In this document: piece by piece, positions 11,044 to 20,595 of the stretch
How positions within the stretch are numbered: the first letter of the stretch is position 1
Layout of the letters: each line of letters begins with the position of its first letter
Source of the DNA: Streptomyces sporangiiformans
GTDB lineage: Bacteria; Actinomycetota; Actinomycetes; Streptomycetales; Streptomycetaceae
NCBI RefSeq assembly: GCF_005768555.2
Contig: NZ_VCHX02000069.1
Location: 258-56,664 of the forward strand
DNA length: 56,407 nucleotides
Direction: 5' to 3'
Position numbers and translations under genes: made by a program
Notes under the pieces: model-generated
The model's database searches: none
What the model was told of the DNA's origin: nothing
Seen by the model: the letters and a program-made list of their open reading frames with translations, nothing else

Positions 11044-11068
11044 AACTTAGGTTAGGCTAACCTAAGTT
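11044..11068. promoter_or_regulatory. Iron box upstream of desABCD (25-bp perfect palindrome)
   Basis: TTAGGTTAGGCTAACCTAA at 11047-11065 matches the consensus exactly. The symmetry extends outward to 12-bp arms around a central G (11044-11068), longer than the 19-bp core. It lies 48 bp upstream of the desA start. Such a site is expected to bind two DmdR1/IdeR dimers tightly and to shut the operon off when iron is sufficient. Confidence 0.95.
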
Positions 11069-11115
11069 GAAGCTCGCGTTCCGCCCCTCTTCCTGTCCCC
11101 CGGAGGAAACCCCCC

Positions 11116-12558
11116 ATGCGCTCGCACCTGCTCAATGACACGACCACGGAGCGGTACCGCAGCTCCGTGACCGAAGGAATCGAGCGGGTGGCGGCCAGAA
11201 TCGCCACCACCGACCGTCCGTTCACCGGCGTCACGGTCGACGCCCTGTCTCCCCACATCGAGCGGATCGACCTGGACCGCCCGCTGCACGACACCACCGC
11301 GGTCCTCGACGAGCTGGAGGAGATCTACCTCAAGGACGCGGTCTACTTCCACCACCCGCGCTATCTCGCCCACCTCAACTGCCCGGTCGTCATCCCGGCC
11401 GTGGTCGGCGAGGCCGTTCTGTCGGCCGTCAACTCCTCCCTGGACACCTGGGACCAGTCGGCCGGCGGCACCCTCATCGAGCGCAAACTCATCGACTGGA
11501 CCACCGAGCGCATCGGCCTGGGCCCGGCCGCCGACGGCGTGTTCACCAGCGGCGGTACCCAGTCCAACCTCCAGGCGCTGCTGCTGGCCCGCGAGGAGGC
11601 CAAGACCGACTCGAACGCCAAACTGCGCATCTTCGCCTCCGAGGTGAGCCACTTCAGCGTCAAGAAGTCGGCCAAACTGCTCGGCCTGAGCCCCGACTCG
11701 GTCGTCTCCCTGCCCGTCGACCACGACAAGCGCATGCAGACGGTCGCGCTCGCCCACGAACTGGAGCGCTGCCGCCAGGACGGGCTGATCCCGATGGCCG
11801 TCGTCGCCACCGCGGGCACCACCGACTTCGGCTCCATCGACCCGCTCCCCGAGATCGCCGAGCTGTGCGACCAGTTCGGCACCTGGCTGCACGTCGACGC
11901 GGCGTACGGCTGCGGGCTGCTCACATCGCTGAAGAACCGGGACCGCATCGACGGCATCGAGCGTGCCGACTCCGTCACCGTCGACTACCACAAGTCGTTC
12001 TTCCAGCCGGTCAGTTCGTCCGCCGTGCTGGTCCGCGACGCGGCCACGCTGCGGCACGCCACGTACCACGCGGAGTACCTCAACCCGCGCCGCATGGTGC
12101 ACGAGCGCATCCCCAACCAGGTCGACAAGTCCCTGCAGACCACTCGCCGGTTCGACGCCCTCAAGCTGTGGATGACCCTGCGCGTGATGGGCGCCGACGG
12201 CATCGGCGAGCTCTTCGACCAGGTCTGCGCCCGCGCGGCGGAGGGCTGGGAACTGCTCGCCGCCGACCCGCGCTTCGACGTGGTCGTCCAGCCCTCGCTG
12301 TCCACCCTGGTCTTCCGCCACATCCCCGCCGACGTCACCGACCCGGCCGAGATCGACCGCGCCAACCTGTTTGCCCGCAAGGCGCTGTTCGCCTCCGGTG
12401 ACGCGGTCGTCGCGGGCACCAAGGTCGGCGGCCGCCACTACCTCAAGTTCACCCTGCTCAACCCCGAGACCACGACGGCCGACATAGCCGTCGTACTCGA
12501 CCTGATCGCCGGCCACGCCGAGCAGTACCTGGGAGAGTCCCTTGACCGCGCTTCCTGA
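11116..12558 (+). CDS. desA: Lysine decarboxylase DesA (PLP-dependent)
   Basis: A 480-residue group II PLP decarboxylase that converts L-lysine to cadaverine, the first step of desferrioxamine synthesis. Visible features: [20 protein letters not shown] in the cofactor region, [11 protein letters not shown] (Asp contacting the pyridine nitrogen) and the Schiff-base lysine in [14 protein letters not shown]293. This family also contains ornithine, DOPA and diaminobutyrate decarboxylases. Lysine is assigned from the following desB, desC and desD genes. It is first in an operon whose cistrons overlap, and it is preceded by the strong iron box and a CGGAGGAAA ribosome site. Confidence 0.95.
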   Translation: MRSHLLNDTTTERYRSSVTEGIERVAARIATTDRPFTGVTVDALSPHIERIDLDRPLHDTTAVLDELEEIYLKDAVYFHHPRYLAHLNCPVVIPAVVGEAVLSAVNSSLDTWDQSAGGTLIERKLIDWTTERIGLGPAADGVFTSGGTQSNLQALLLAREEAKTDSNAKLRIFASEVSHFSVKKSAKLLGLSPDSVVSLPVDHDKRMQTVALAHELERCRQDGLIPMAVVATAGTTDFGSIDPLPEIAELCDQFGTWLHVDAAYGCGLLTSLKNRDRIDGIERADSVTVDYHKSFFQPVSSSAVLVRDAATLRHATYHAEYLNPRRMVHERIPNQVDKSLQTTRRFDALKLWMTLRVMGADGIGELFDQVCARAAEGWELLAADPRFDVVVQPSLSTLVFRHIPADVTDPAEIDRANLFARKALFASGDAVVAGTKVGGRHYLKFTLLNPETTTADIAVVLDLIAGHAEQYLGESLDRAS

Positions 12559-13819
12559 ATCCCCGGAAAAGATCCGCGACTTCGTGGGGATCGGGCTGGG
12601 CCCCTTCAACCTCGGCCTCGCCTGCCTCACCGAGCCGATCACCGAACTCGACGGGGTCTTCCTGGAGTCCAAGCCCGACTTCGAGTGGCACTCCGGGATG
12701 TTCCTGGAGGGCGCGCACCTCCAGACGCCGTTCATGTCGGACCTCGTCACCCTCGCCGACCCGACGTCCCCGTACTCCTTCCTCAACTACCTGAAGGCGT
12801 CCGGCCGTCTGTACTCGTTCTACATCCGCGAGAACTTCTACCCGCTGCGCGTCGAGTACGACGACTACTGCCGCTGGGCGGCCGCGCAGCTCTCCAGCAT
12901 CCGCTTCAACACGACGGTCACCGAGGTCACACACGCCGACGGCGTCTACGTCGTACGGACGGAAGGCGGCCAGACCTACCGCGCCCGCCACCTCGTGCTC
13001 GGCACCGGCACACCCCCGTACATCCCCGAGGCCTGTCACGGCCTCGAAGGGGACTTCATCCACAACTCCCGCTACCAGCAGCACAAGCGGGAGCTCCAGC
13101 GGAAGAAGTCCATCACGCTGGTCGGCAGCGGACAGTCCGCCGCGGAGATCTACTACGACCTGCTGAGCGAGATCGACGTCCACGGCTACCGGCTGAACTG
13201 GGTCACGCGCTCCCCGCGGTTCTTCCCGCTGGAATACACCAAGCTCACGCTGGAGATGACCTCCCCGGAGTACATCGACTACTTCCACGCGCTGCCGGAG
13301 CGGACCCGCTACCGCCTCCAGTCCCAGCAGAAGGGCCTGTTCAAGGGCATCGACGGCGAACTGATCAACGAGATCTTCGACCTGCTCTACCAGAAGAACC
13401 TCCGCGGCCCGGTCCCCACGCGCCTGATCACCAACTCCTCGCTCACCACCGCGTCCCACGACAACGGCACATACGTCCTGGGCCTGCGCCAGGAGGAGCA
13501 GGAGAAGGACTACGAGCTGCACTCCGAGGGCCTGATCCTGGCGACCGGCTACCGGTACACCGAGCCCGAGTTCCTGAAGCCCGTACGCGACCGGATCCGC
13601 TACGACGCTCAGGGCAACCACGACGTGGCCCGCAACTACGCCATCGACACCACGGGCCGCGGCATCTTCCTGCAGAACGCCGGCGTGCACACGCACTCGA
13701 TCACATCACCGGACCTCGGCATGGGCGCCTACCGCAACGCGTACATCATCCGCGAGCTGCTCGGCTCCGAGTACTACCCCGTCGAGAAGGCCATCGCGTT
13801 CCAGGAGTTCGCCATATGA
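12542..13819 (+). CDS. desB: Cadaverine N-monooxygenase DesB
   Basis: A 425-residue flavin- and NADPH-dependent N-hydroxylating monooxygenase of the lysine/ornithine hydroxylase family (IucD/SidA/PvdA). It produces N-hydroxycadaverine. The FAD site [14 protein letters not shown] is near the N-terminus, the NADPH site [12 protein letters not shown] near residue 195, and the [10 protein letters not shown] motif typical of these enzymes follows in the C-terminal part. The start is a TTG at 12542 inside the end of desA (17-nt overlap), preceded by GGGAGAG within desA. This is a rare start codon but it gives the normal N-terminus. Overlap with both neighbours suggests coupled translation of desABCD. 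Confidence 0.93.
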   Translation: MTALPESPEKIRDFVGIGLGPFNLGLACLTEPITELDGVFLESKPDFEWHSGMFLEGAHLQTPFMSDLVTLADPTSPYSFLNYLKASGRLYSFYIRENFYPLRVEYDDYCRWAAAQLSSIRFNTTVTEVTHADGVYVVRTEGGQTYRARHLVLGTGTPPYIPEACHGLEGDFIHNSRYQQHKRELQRKKSITLVGSGQSAAEIYYDLLSEIDVHGYRLNWVTRSPRFFPLEYTKLTLEMTSPEYIDYFHALPERTRYRLQSQQKGLFKGIDGELINEIFDLLYQKNLRGPVPTRLITNSSLTTASHDNGTYVLGLRQEEQEKDYELHSEGLILATGYRYTEPEFLKPVRDRIRYDAQGNHDVARNYAIDTTGRGIFLQNAGVHTHSITSPDLGMGAYRNAYIIRELLGSEYYPVEKAIAFQEFAI

Positions 13820-14382
13820 GCTCGACGACCGCCCTCGGGACGCTCTCGCTGCGTCCCCTCGACCCGCTCGCCGACACGGAGCTGCTGCACTCCTGGGTGA
13901 CGCACCCCAAGGCGGCCTACTGGATGATGCAGGACGCCGAACTCCAGGACGTGGAGCGCGAGTACATGGCCATCGCGGCCAACGAGCACCACCACGCCTA
14001 CCTGGGGTTCCACGACGGTGAACCCGCGTTCCTGATGGAGAAGTACGACCCCCGGTACATCGAGCTCGTCGGCCTGTACGAACCCGAGCCGGGCGATGTC
14101 GGCATGCACTTCCTGGTGGCGCCGACGGACACCCCGGTGCACGGCTTCACCCGAGCCGTGATCACCGCGGTGATGGAGTCCCTGTTCGCCGACCCGCGCA
14201 CCCGGCGGGTCGTCGTCGAACCGGATGTGAGCAACACGGCGGTGCACGCGCTGAACGAGACCGTCGGCTTCGTACCCGTCCGCGAGATCGAGAAGCCGGA
14301 GAAGCGCGCACTGCTGTCCTTCTGCACGCGCGAACGCTTCTTTAATAGGCACAGCTTGGCTGCGCGAGGAGTTTCGATATGA
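13816..14382 (+). CDS. desC: N-hydroxycadaverine acyltransferase DesC
   Basis: A 188-residue GNAT-type acyltransferase of the siderophore biosynthesis family (IucB/AlcB/RhbD-like). It acylates N-hydroxycadaverine with succinyl-CoA or acetyl-CoA. Features: [19 protein letters not shown] near the N-terminus, the [12 protein letters not shown] strand, and the C-terminal [20 protein letters not shown] motif that forms the acyl-CoA fold. The ATG at 13816 overlaps the desB stop. The last codons (AT-richer, around 14338-14378) double as the leader of desD and contain its GAGGAG ribosome site. The choice of acyl group determines desferrioxamine E versus B and cannot be read from sequence. Confidence 0.92.
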   Translation: MSSTTALGTLSLRPLDPLADTELLHSWVTHPKAAYWMMQDAELQDVEREYMAIAANEHHHAYLGFHDGEPAFLMEKYDPRYIELVGLYEPEPGDVGMHFLVAPTDTPVHGFTRAVITAVMESLFADPRTRRVVVEPDVSNTAVHALNETVGFVPVREIEKPEKRALLSFCTRERFFNRHSLAARGVSI

Positions 14383-16160
14383 CCCTGTCCGACGCCGTGG
14401 CGCATCTGTCCCCCCATCGCTGGGCGCGGGCCAACCGCCTCCTCATCCGCAAGGCCCTCGCCGAGTTCGCCCACGAGCGGCTCATCACGCCGGAGCCGGA
14501 GGGCGACGAGGGCACGGGCCGGTACGTCGTCCGCAGCGACGACGGCCTGACCCGGTACGAGTTCACCGCCACCCGCCGCGCCCTCGACCACTGGCAGGTC
14601 GACGCCGACTCGATCACCCGCCACCACGACGGCCGCGAACTCCCGCTCGCCGCCCTCGACTTCTTCATCGAGTTGCAGAAGACGCTCGGCCTGAGCGACG
14701 AGATCCTGCCCGTCTACCTGGAGGAGATCTCCTCCACCCTGTCCGGGACCTGCTACAAGCTCACCAAGCCGCAGATCCCGGTCGCCGAGCTGGTGCGCTC
14801 CGGTTTCCAGGCCATCGAGACCGGCATGACCGAGGGCCACCCCTGCTTCGTCGCCAACAACGGGCGGCTCGGCTTCGGCGTCCACGAGTACCTCTCCTAC
14901 GCCCCCGAGACCGCGAGCCCGGTGCGGCTGGTCTGGCTGGCCGCGCACCGCTCGCGGGCGGCCTTCACGGCGGGCGTGGGCATCGAGTACGAGGCGTTCC
15001 TGCGGGACGAGCTGGGCGCCGAGACGGTCGAGCGCTTCCACACCGTTCTGCGCGAGCAGGACCTCGACCCGGCGGACTACCTCCTCATCCCCGTCCACCC
15101 CTGGCAGTGGTGGAACAAACTCACGGTCACCTTCGCCGCCGAGGTCGCCCAGCGGCACCTCGTGTGCCTCGGCGAGGGCGACGACGAGTATCTGGCCCAG
15201 CAGTCGATCCGGACCTTCTTCAACAAGAGCGCCCCGGAAAAGCACTACGTGAAGACCGCCCTGTCGGTCATCAACATGGGCTTCATGCGCGGCCTGTCCG
15301 CCGCGTACATGGAGGCGACCCCGGCCATCAACGACTGGCTGGCCGGGCTCATTGTCAACGACCCGGTGCTGAGGTCCACCGGACTGTCGGTCATCCGCGA
15401 GCGCGCGGCCGTCGGGTACCGGCACCTGGAGTACGAGGCCGCCACCGACCGTTACTCGCCGTACCGCAAGATGCTCGCCGCGCTGTGGCGCGAAAGCCCC
15501 GTGTCCTCGCTGCAGGAGGGGGAGTCCCTGGCCACGATGGCCTCGCTGGTGCATGTCGACCACGAGGGCGCGTCGTTCGCGACCGCGCTGATCGAGCGTT
15601 CGGGCCTGCCGCCGGTGGAATGGCTGCGCCGCTATCTGCACGCGTATCTCACGCCGCTGCTGCACAGCTTCTACGCGTACGACCTGGTGTTCATGCCGCA
15701 CGGCGAGAACGTCATCCTGGTCCTCAAGGACGGCGTCGTGCAGCGCGCGATCTACAAGGACATCGCCGAGGAGATCGCGGTCATGGACCCGGACGCGGTG
15801 CTGCCGCCCGCGGTCGAGCGGCTCCGTGTCGAGGTGCCCGAGGACAAGAAGCTCCTGTCGATCTTCACGGACGTCTTCGACTGCTTCTTCCGCTTCCTCG
15901 CCGCGGACCTCGCCGGTGACGGCGTCCTGGACGAGACCGACTTCTGGCGGACGGTCGCCGACTGCGTACGCGACTACCAGGCGGCCAGGCCCGAACTCGC
16001 GGACAAGTTCCGGCAGTACGACATGTTCGCGCCCGAGTTCGCGCTGTCCTGCCTCAACCGGCTGCAGCTGCGGAACAACAAGGAGATGGTGGACCTCGCC
16101 GACCCGGCCGGAGCCCTCCAGCTCGTCGGGACGCTGAAGAACCCCATCGCCGGGCTGTAG
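14379..16160 (+). CDS. desD: NRPS-independent siderophore synthetase DesD
   Basis: A 593-residue IucA/IucC-type synthetase that uses ATP to oligomerise and cyclise N-hydroxy-N-succinylcadaverine into desferrioxamine E, and into B with the acetyl starter. Family motifs: SGTCYKLTKPQIPVAE, TEGHPCFVANNGRLGF (ATP-binding loop), LIPVHPWQW, SIRTFFNKSAPEKHYVKTAL and DLVFMPHGENVILVLKDG with the C-terminal FhuF-like segment. The ATG overlaps the desC stop (ATGA). It is the last gene of the operon; an inverted repeat with 13-bp arms follows at 16179. Length is standard for the family. Confidence 0.95.
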   Translation: MTLSDAVAHLSPHRWARANRLLIRKALAEFAHERLITPEPEGDEGTGRYVVRSDDGLTRYEFTATRRALDHWQVDADSITRHHDGRELPLAALDFFIELQKTLGLSDEILPVYLEEISSTLSGTCYKLTKPQIPVAELVRSGFQAIETGMTEGHPCFVANNGRLGFGVHEYLSYAPETASPVRLVWLAAHRSRAAFTAGVGIEYEAFLRDELGAETVERFHTVLREQDLDPADYLLIPVHPWQWWNKLTVTFAAEVAQRHLVCLGEGDDEYLAQQSIRTFFNKSAPEKHYVKTALSVINMGFMRGLSAAYMEATPAINDWLAGLIVNDPVLRSTGLSVIRERAAVGYRHLEYEAATDRYSPYRKMLAALWRESPVSSLQEGESLATMASLVHVDHEGASFATALIERSGLPPVEWLRRYLHAYLTPLLHSFYAYDLVFMPHGENVILVLKDGVVQRAIYKDIAEEIAVMDPDAVLPPAVERLRVEVPEDKKLLSIFTDVFDCFFRFLAADLAGDGVLDETDFWRTVADCVRDYQAARPELADKFRQYDMFAPEFALSCLNRLQLRNNKEMVDLADPAGALQLVGTLKNPIAGL

Positions 16161-16178
16161 CAACGGCCCCCACCAGCA

Positions 16179-16217
16179 GGCGGGCGCCCCCACGTACGGT
16201 CCCAGGGGGCGCCCGCC
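16179..16217. terminator. Terminator between desD and the hexosaminidase gene
   Basis: A perfect 13-bp inverted repeat (GGCGGGCGCCCCC, 16179-16191, with 16205-16217) encloses a 13-nt loop, 18 bp after the desD stop. There is no U-tract, as is common for streptomycete terminators. Because the next gene converges, it could act in both directions. Confidence 0.8.
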
Positions 16218-16239
16218 GCCATGTTCGCTCAAGTATCGG

Positions 16240-17841
16240 CTACCGGTCGGGCCAAGGGACCTGCGGCGAACGGTGATAGCCGATCCCCAGCGCGTCCCAC
16301 CGCGGTGCCTGCGCCGCCAGCCGCACCTTGTAGGCGTCCCAGTCGTGCGTCGACGCGGGCGACCAGCCGAGCTCCGCCACACCGGGCAGCCTCGGGAAGG
16401 CCATGTACTCGATGTGCGCCGAGGTGGAGATCGTCTCCGTCCACAGCGGCGCCTCGACGCCCTGGATGGCTGAACCGGGCGCTCCGGGAAGGTAGTTGCC
16501 CGGGTCCCAGTCGTACGAGCGCCGCGCCTCCACATGGCCCGCCCAGTCGAGGCCGAGCGGGGTGTCCTTGTCGTACTTCATGTCGAGGTAGATCCGGTCG
16601 GCCGGCGACAGGACGATGCCGGTGCCGTTCCGCGCGGCCGCCGCGACCTGTTCCTTCTCGGCGGCGCTCGTACTGTCCAGGCCCCAGTACTGGGCCAGCG
16701 CTCCCGGCGCCGGACTCGCGCCGGTCAGCTGGTGCCAGCCGACCACGGTCTTGCCGTACTCGGCGACGACCGGCTGCACGCGGTCCATGAACTTCACGTA
16801 GTCCTCATGGCTGGTCGAGTGCGCCTCGTCGCCGCCGATGTGGAGGTAGCGCCCCGGCGTGAGCGCGGCCAGTTCGCGGATGACATCGTCGACGAAGTCG
16901 TAGGTGATCTCCTTCGGCACGCACAGCGAGCTGAACCCGACGTCGGTGCCGGTGTAGAGCGGGGGTGCGACACCGTCGCAGTTCAGCTCCGCGTATGAGG
17001 CGAGCGCGGCGTTCGTGTGGCCGGGCATGTCGATCTCGGGCACGACCTCCAGATAGCGGGAGGCGGCGTACCGGACGATCTCCTTGTACTGCTCCTTGGT
17101 GTAGTGGCCGCCCGGCCCGCCGCCGACCTGCGTGGAGCCGCCGTACGTCGCGAGCCGCGGCCAGGAGTCGACGGCGATGCGCCAGCCCTGGTCGTCGCTC
17201 AGGTGCAGATGCAGCTTGTTGACCTTGTAGAGGGCCAGCTGGTCGATGTAGCGCTTGACTTGGCCGACGGTGAAGAAGTGCCGGGCGACGTCCAGCATCG
17301 CGCCGCGGTAGCCGTAGCGCGGCGTGTCCGTGATGGTGCCGCCCGCGATGAGCCACGGTCCGGGCTGCACGGAGTCCTTCTCGACGGCGGCGGGCAGGAG
17401 CTGGCGCAGCGTCTGCACGCCGTGGAAGAGCCCGGCGGGCTTCCGGGCGGTGATGGTGACGGCTTGCCTGCCGCTCTGCAGCCGGTAGCCCTCCTCGCCC
17501 AGCCCGGCGTCGCCGCGGGTGAGCCGGAGCCGGATCCCGTCGCGGCCCGCGTCGTCCGTGACCGGCAGCCGGTAGCCGGTCGACGGCCGCAGCACGTCGG
17601 CGAGATACGAGCCGATCCGGCGGACCTCGGGCGAGTCGTCCACGCGGATACGGGTGCCACTGGTGATCCGGTACGGGGATCCGCCCGCGTCGACCGAGGC
17701 GGGAGCCGGAACCACCTGGCCGAGCGGGGTGGCGGACATGCCCTCGGCGGGGGCGGGTCCGGCGCCGAGGGCACAGACACCGGCGGCCGCCACGAGCAGC
17801 AGCGAACCTAAGAGGCGGGGCGTTCTGTGGTGCTGTCTCAC
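16240..17841 (-). CDS. Secreted beta-N-acetylhexosaminidase (GH20)
   Basis: A 533-residue exported glycoside hydrolase that removes terminal N-acetylglucosamine from chitin oligomers. A basic N-terminus and hydrophobic stretch (LLGSLLLVAAAGVCALGAG) form a signal peptide of about 34 residues. A GH20b-like domain follows, then the catalytic barrel with MLDVARHFFTVGQVKRYID, LHLHLSDDQGWRI, VVPEIDMPGHTNAAL and the catalytic pair D338-E339 in HIGGDEAH. A GTG start at 17841 is chosen because GGAAGGGA precedes it and the signal peptide follows immediately; the frame continues upstream without purpose. It is separated from desD by a terminator and divergent from the DUF4429 gene. A DasR-like site at 17888 suggests control by the GlcNAc regulator DasR. 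Confidence 0.93.
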   Translation of the reverse strand: MRQHHRTPRLLGSLLLVAAAGVCALGAGPAPAEGMSATPLGQVVPAPASVDAGGSPYRITSGTRIRVDDSPEVRRIGSYLADVLRPSTGYRLPVTDDAGRDGIRLRLTRGDAGLGEEGYRLQSGRQAVTITARKPAGLFHGVQTLRQLLPAAVEKDSVQPGPWLIAGGTITDTPRYGYRGAMLDVARHFFTVGQVKRYIDQLALYKVNKLHLHLSDDQGWRIAVDSWPRLATYGGSTQVGGGPGGHYTKEQYKEIVRYAASRYLEVVPEIDMPGHTNAALASYAELNCDGVAPPLYTGTDVGFSSLCVPKEITYDFVDDVIRELAALTPGRYLHIGGDEAHSTSHEDYVKFMDRVQPVVAEYGKTVVGWHQLTGASPAPGALAQYWGLDSTSAAEKEQVAAAARNGTGIVLSPADRIYLDMKYDKDTPLGLDWAGHVEARRSYDWDPGNYLPGAPGSAIQGVEAPLWTETISTSAHIEYMAFPRLPGVAELGWSPASTHDWDAYKVRLAAQAPRWDALGIGYHRSPQVPWPDR

Positions 17842-17887
17842 AAGCGCTCCCTTCCATGAGTTCCCCGAGAGCCCTCCACGAGCCCCG

Positions 17888-17903
17888 ATGGGTATAGACC
17901 AAC
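17888..17903. promoter_or_regulatory. Candidate DasR operator (dre-like)
   Basis: ATGGGTATAGACCAAC contains GGTATAGACC, which matches the core GGTCTAGACC of the dre consensus at 9 of 10 positions. Over 16 bp the match is about 11. It lies 47 bp upstream of the hexosaminidase GTG. DasR control of chitin and GlcNAc genes is well established, and the target fits. Confidence 0.5.
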
Positions 17904-17935
17904 TCTCTCGCGAGACCGGTGAAACAATCCCCCGT

Positions 17936-18826
17936 ATGGCGGAAATCATCCAGAAGGACGGCACCTGGGCCTTCGACGGCGATGCGTTGCGGCTCACCCC
18001 TGGCCGCGAGAAGAACGTGAGCCTGCTGCGCAAGACGCTGGGCGAACTCACCGTTCCGCTGGGTGCGTTGGCGGGGATCTCCTTCGAGCAGGGCAAGAAG
18101 TCCGGGCGGCTCAGAATCCGGCTGCGCGACGGTGCCGACCCGTTGTTACAGGCGACCGGAGGCAAGCTCGTGGACTCCTCCGACCCGTACCAACTGGCCG
18201 TCGAATCGGACCGGTACGGCGTCGCCGAGTACTTCGTGGACGAGATCCGCAACGCGCTGCTGCTGGACCAGGTGCCGTCCACGGCCGTCGACCGCTATCT
18301 GCTGCCGGGACCGCCGGTGCCGCTGTCGGTGTCCGCCGGGGACGGCACCGCGAGCTTCGACGGGGAGTCCGTCCGGCTGGAGTGGAACTGGAAGACCGAG
18401 GAGGCGAAGGCGGCCGCCGGCGGCCGCACGCTCGCCCTGGCAGACATCCGGGCCGTGGAGTGGCACCCGGCTGCCGGCCTCGAGAACGGCTACCTCCGCT
18501 TCACCGTCCACAACGCCGCGACCAAGGCCCCGCCGAAGTACGACCCCAACTCCGTGGAGCTGTGGGGCTTCAAGAAGGACCCGCTCATGGCGCTGGTGGC
18601 GGCGGCGGTACAGGTGCGTCTGCCGCATCCATCGGCGCCACCGGTCGCGGACGCGCCGCTGAAGCAGCACTCCCCCGGTGCCGTCTCCGCCCCGGAGCGG
18701 CCCGCCGAGGCCGACCACGACGCCCTGCTGCGCCGTCTGCGCGAGCTCGGCGAGCTGCACAAGTCCGGGGTCCTCACGGACGAGGAGTTCACGCTGGCCA
18801 AGCAGGCGGTCCTCAAGCGGATGTAG
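17936..18826 (+). CDS. DUF4429/SHOCT-domain protein with a TTA codon
   Basis: A 296-residue cytoplasmic protein of unknown function. Two tandem DUF4429-like modules are visible: residues 1-100 begin AEIIQKDGTWAFDGDALRL, and residues 125-225 repeat the pattern DGTASFDGESVRLEWNWK. The C-terminus (about 258-296) is a SHOCT module, DALLRRLRELGELHKSGVLTDEEFTLAKQAVL, a short helical domain thought to mediate oligomerisation. The ATG at 17936 gives the usual family start; an upstream in-frame ATG at 17888 would overlap the DasR-like site. Leucine 71 is encoded by TTA (18146-18148), so translation should depend on the developmental tRNA bldA. It is divergent from the hexosaminidase gene. Confidence 0.8.
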   Translation: MAEIIQKDGTWAFDGDALRLTPGREKNVSLLRKTLGELTVPLGALAGISFEQGKKSGRLRIRLRDGADPLLQATGGKLVDSSDPYQLAVESDRYGVAEYFVDEIRNALLLDQVPSTAVDRYLLPGPPVPLSVSAGDGTASFDGESVRLEWNWKTEEAKAAAGGRTLALADIRAVEWHPAAGLENGYLRFTVHNAATKAPPKYDPNSVELWGFKKDPLMALVAAAVQVRLPHPSAPPVADAPLKQHSPGAVSAPERPAEADHDALLRRLRELGELHKSGVLTDEEFTLAKQAVLKRM

Positions 18827-18872
18827 CAGGCGGTCCTCGAGCGGACGCCGAGGACCGCCAGTCCGCGGCCGG

Positions 18873-20447
18873 TCAGACCCGGCGCGCGAGGGTGAAGCGG
18901 TCGACCTCCTCGCCCGTCTCGGCGATCCCCCGCACGGTCAGCGTGGCCGTGCGCCCCTTGGGCGCGGGCGTCACATCCACCCGCAGGAACGAGTAGTCCA
19001 GGTACCGCACCCGCGACCACGCGACCGTCTCCTGCTGCCGGCCGCCGTCCTTGAGGCAGACGAACGACGAGACGGCGTCGTTCTCCTTCTCGTGCCCCTC
19101 GTACGACTCGTCGGCGCTGAACGCGTACAGGCTGCGGCCCGCCGCGCCCGCCGTCACGTACACGACGCCGTCCGTCTCCGGGTGGGCGGTGCCACCGATC
19201 GGCAGCTGCCGGGAGACCTCGCCGCCCTTGATCACGTCGGTGCGCTCGTAGACGTGGTTGTGGCCGTTGATCACCAGGTCGACGGTGTACTTCTCGAACA
19301 GCGGCACCCACTCCTTTCGCACCCCGCCCTCGGAGGCGTGCGCGGTCGAGGTGCAGTACGCGCAGTGGTGGAAGAAGACGACGACGAAGTCGATGCCCTC
19401 CGCGGCGCGGTACTCACGCAGCCGGCGTTCCAGCCATGCCGTCTGTGTGCCGCCGGAGATACCGAGGTTGGCCGGGATCTCGAAGGAGATGTCGTTGGCG
19501 TCCAGCGAGATCACGGCGGTGTTGCCGTGCACGAAGGAGTAGACGCCGGGCAGGTTCTTCGTGTCGGGCCCGTTCTCCGGGAGCTGCCAGCGGGCCTCCT
19601 CGCCGCCGTAGCCGTTCGGCGAGTACCAGGCCTCCATGTCGTGGTTGCCGTACGACACCATCCACGGCACCTGCTTGGCGACCGACTCGGTCTGGGCGAG
19701 GAACTGGTCCCAGACGCGCGAGTCGAAGCCGGTGTCGGAGGACTTGCCCTGTCCCGTCGGGTCGCCGTACGCGATGTCGCCCGCGTGCAGGTGGAAGGCC
19801 GGGTTCTGACCGAGGATCAGGCTGTCGTTGGCCAGCGCGTGGTAACTGACGCCCTGGTCGCCGAAGGCGGTGAAGGTGAATGGCTCGGCGTGCGCGGGCG
19901 CGGTGGTGAAGGTGCCGATCGTGCCCGCGAGATGCGGGGCCGCCGGGTCGAAGCCGTCGTGGCCGACGCCGTAGTAGTACGTACTGCCGGGACGCAGTCG
20001 CGTGAGCCGGGCGTGCAGGTAGTACTGGGTGTGGTCGCCGCTCGCGCCGACGCCGGCGGGCGTGAAGAGTGTCCTGACCTCGGCCTCGATCTTGCGCGAG
20101 AGGTCCCACGGGTGGGCTCCGACGCGGATGTACGGCTTCCGCACCGCGACCGGGACCTGCCAGGAGACGGTCATCTCGGTGCGCGGGTCGGCACCGTAGG
20201 CGAGGTGGCGGCCGAGGGGAGCGACGAGGGACCCGTCGATCTCGTCGGTGCGCGTCCGCGGGCTCGGAACCGCCGCCTCGGCGGTCGCGCCCGGCACGAA
20301 GGAGCCGCCCACGACGGCGCCCAGGGTGACGGCACCGCCTCTGATCATCGTTCGCCGGGAGAATCCGGCCTGCAGGTACTCGTGCTGCTCGGCCAGGCTC
20401 ATCCGATCGGCCAGTTTCTCCGGGACACCCATGCGGGGAATGTTCAT
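18873..20447 (-). CDS. Tat-exported purple-acid-phosphatase-like metallophosphoesterase
   Basis: A 524-residue extracellular phosphoesterase. After about 30 residues there is a twin-arginine signal (FSRRTMIRGGAVTLGAVVGG) ending near EAAVPS. An N-terminal fibronectin-like purple acid phosphatase domain follows (about 60-165, with MTVSWQVPV and LRPGSTYYYGVGHDG). The calcineurin-like catalytic domain has FTAFGDQG, HAGDIAYGD, SYGNHDMEAW, VVFFHHCAYC and INGHNHVYERT, giving the expected metal ligands. The start at 20447 (MNIPRMGVPEKL) has GGGGAGGA about 11 nt upstream. An in-frame ATG at 20537 is possible but lacks a ribosome site. The substrate, a phosphomonoester or phosphodiester, is unknown. 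No PHO box was identified. Confidence 0.88.
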   Translation of the reverse strand: MNIPRMGVPEKLADRMSLAEQHEYLQAGFSRRTMIRGGAVTLGAVVGGSFVPGATAEAAVPSPRTRTDEIDGSLVAPLGRHLAYGADPRTEMTVSWQVPVAVRKPYIRVGAHPWDLSRKIEAEVRTLFTPAGVGASGDHTQYYLHARLTRLRPGSTYYYGVGHDGFDPAAPHLAGTIGTFTTAPAHAEPFTFTAFGDQGVSYHALANDSLILGQNPAFHLHAGDIAYGDPTGQGKSSDTGFDSRVWDQFLAQTESVAKQVPWMVSYGNHDMEAWYSPNGYGGEEARWQLPENGPDTKNLPGVYSFVHGNTAVISLDANDISFEIPANLGISGGTQTAWLERRLREYRAAEGIDFVVVFFHHCAYCTSTAHASEGGVRKEWVPLFEKYTVDLVINGHNHVYERTDVIKGGEVSRQLPIGGTAHPETDGVVYVTAGAAGRSLYAFSADESYEGHEKENDAVSSFVCLKDGGRQQETVAWSRVRYLDYSFLRVDVTPAPKGRTATLTVRGIAETGEEVDRFTLARRV

Positions 20448-20512
20448 GGCCGGAAAGGTCCTCCCCGCACCCTTCGCCCTGCGGGCCACAGAATGAACAG
20501 GCTCCGAACAGC

Positions 20513-20524
20513 CTCTCATGAGAG
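20513..20524. repeat. 12-bp palindrome upstream of the phosphatase gene
   Basis: CTCTCATGAGAG is a perfect palindrome 66 bp upstream of the phosphatase start, in an AT-richer divergent promoter interval (20448-20595). It could be an operator, but there is only one copy and no known regulator is matched. Confidence 0.35.
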
Positions 20525-20595
20525 TTTCAACAGTCACGTGCCCGATATCGGGCAGGATTCTTGCGATTACTCGCGCTTTACCTCAGGATCGACGG

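Noticed and set aside
17842..17856. CebR-box-like GGGAGCGCTT before the hexosaminidase gene
   Set aside because: Only about 9 of 14 positions match and the G-rich part is simply the ribosome binding site of the GTG at 17841; the enzyme is not a cellobiose gene.
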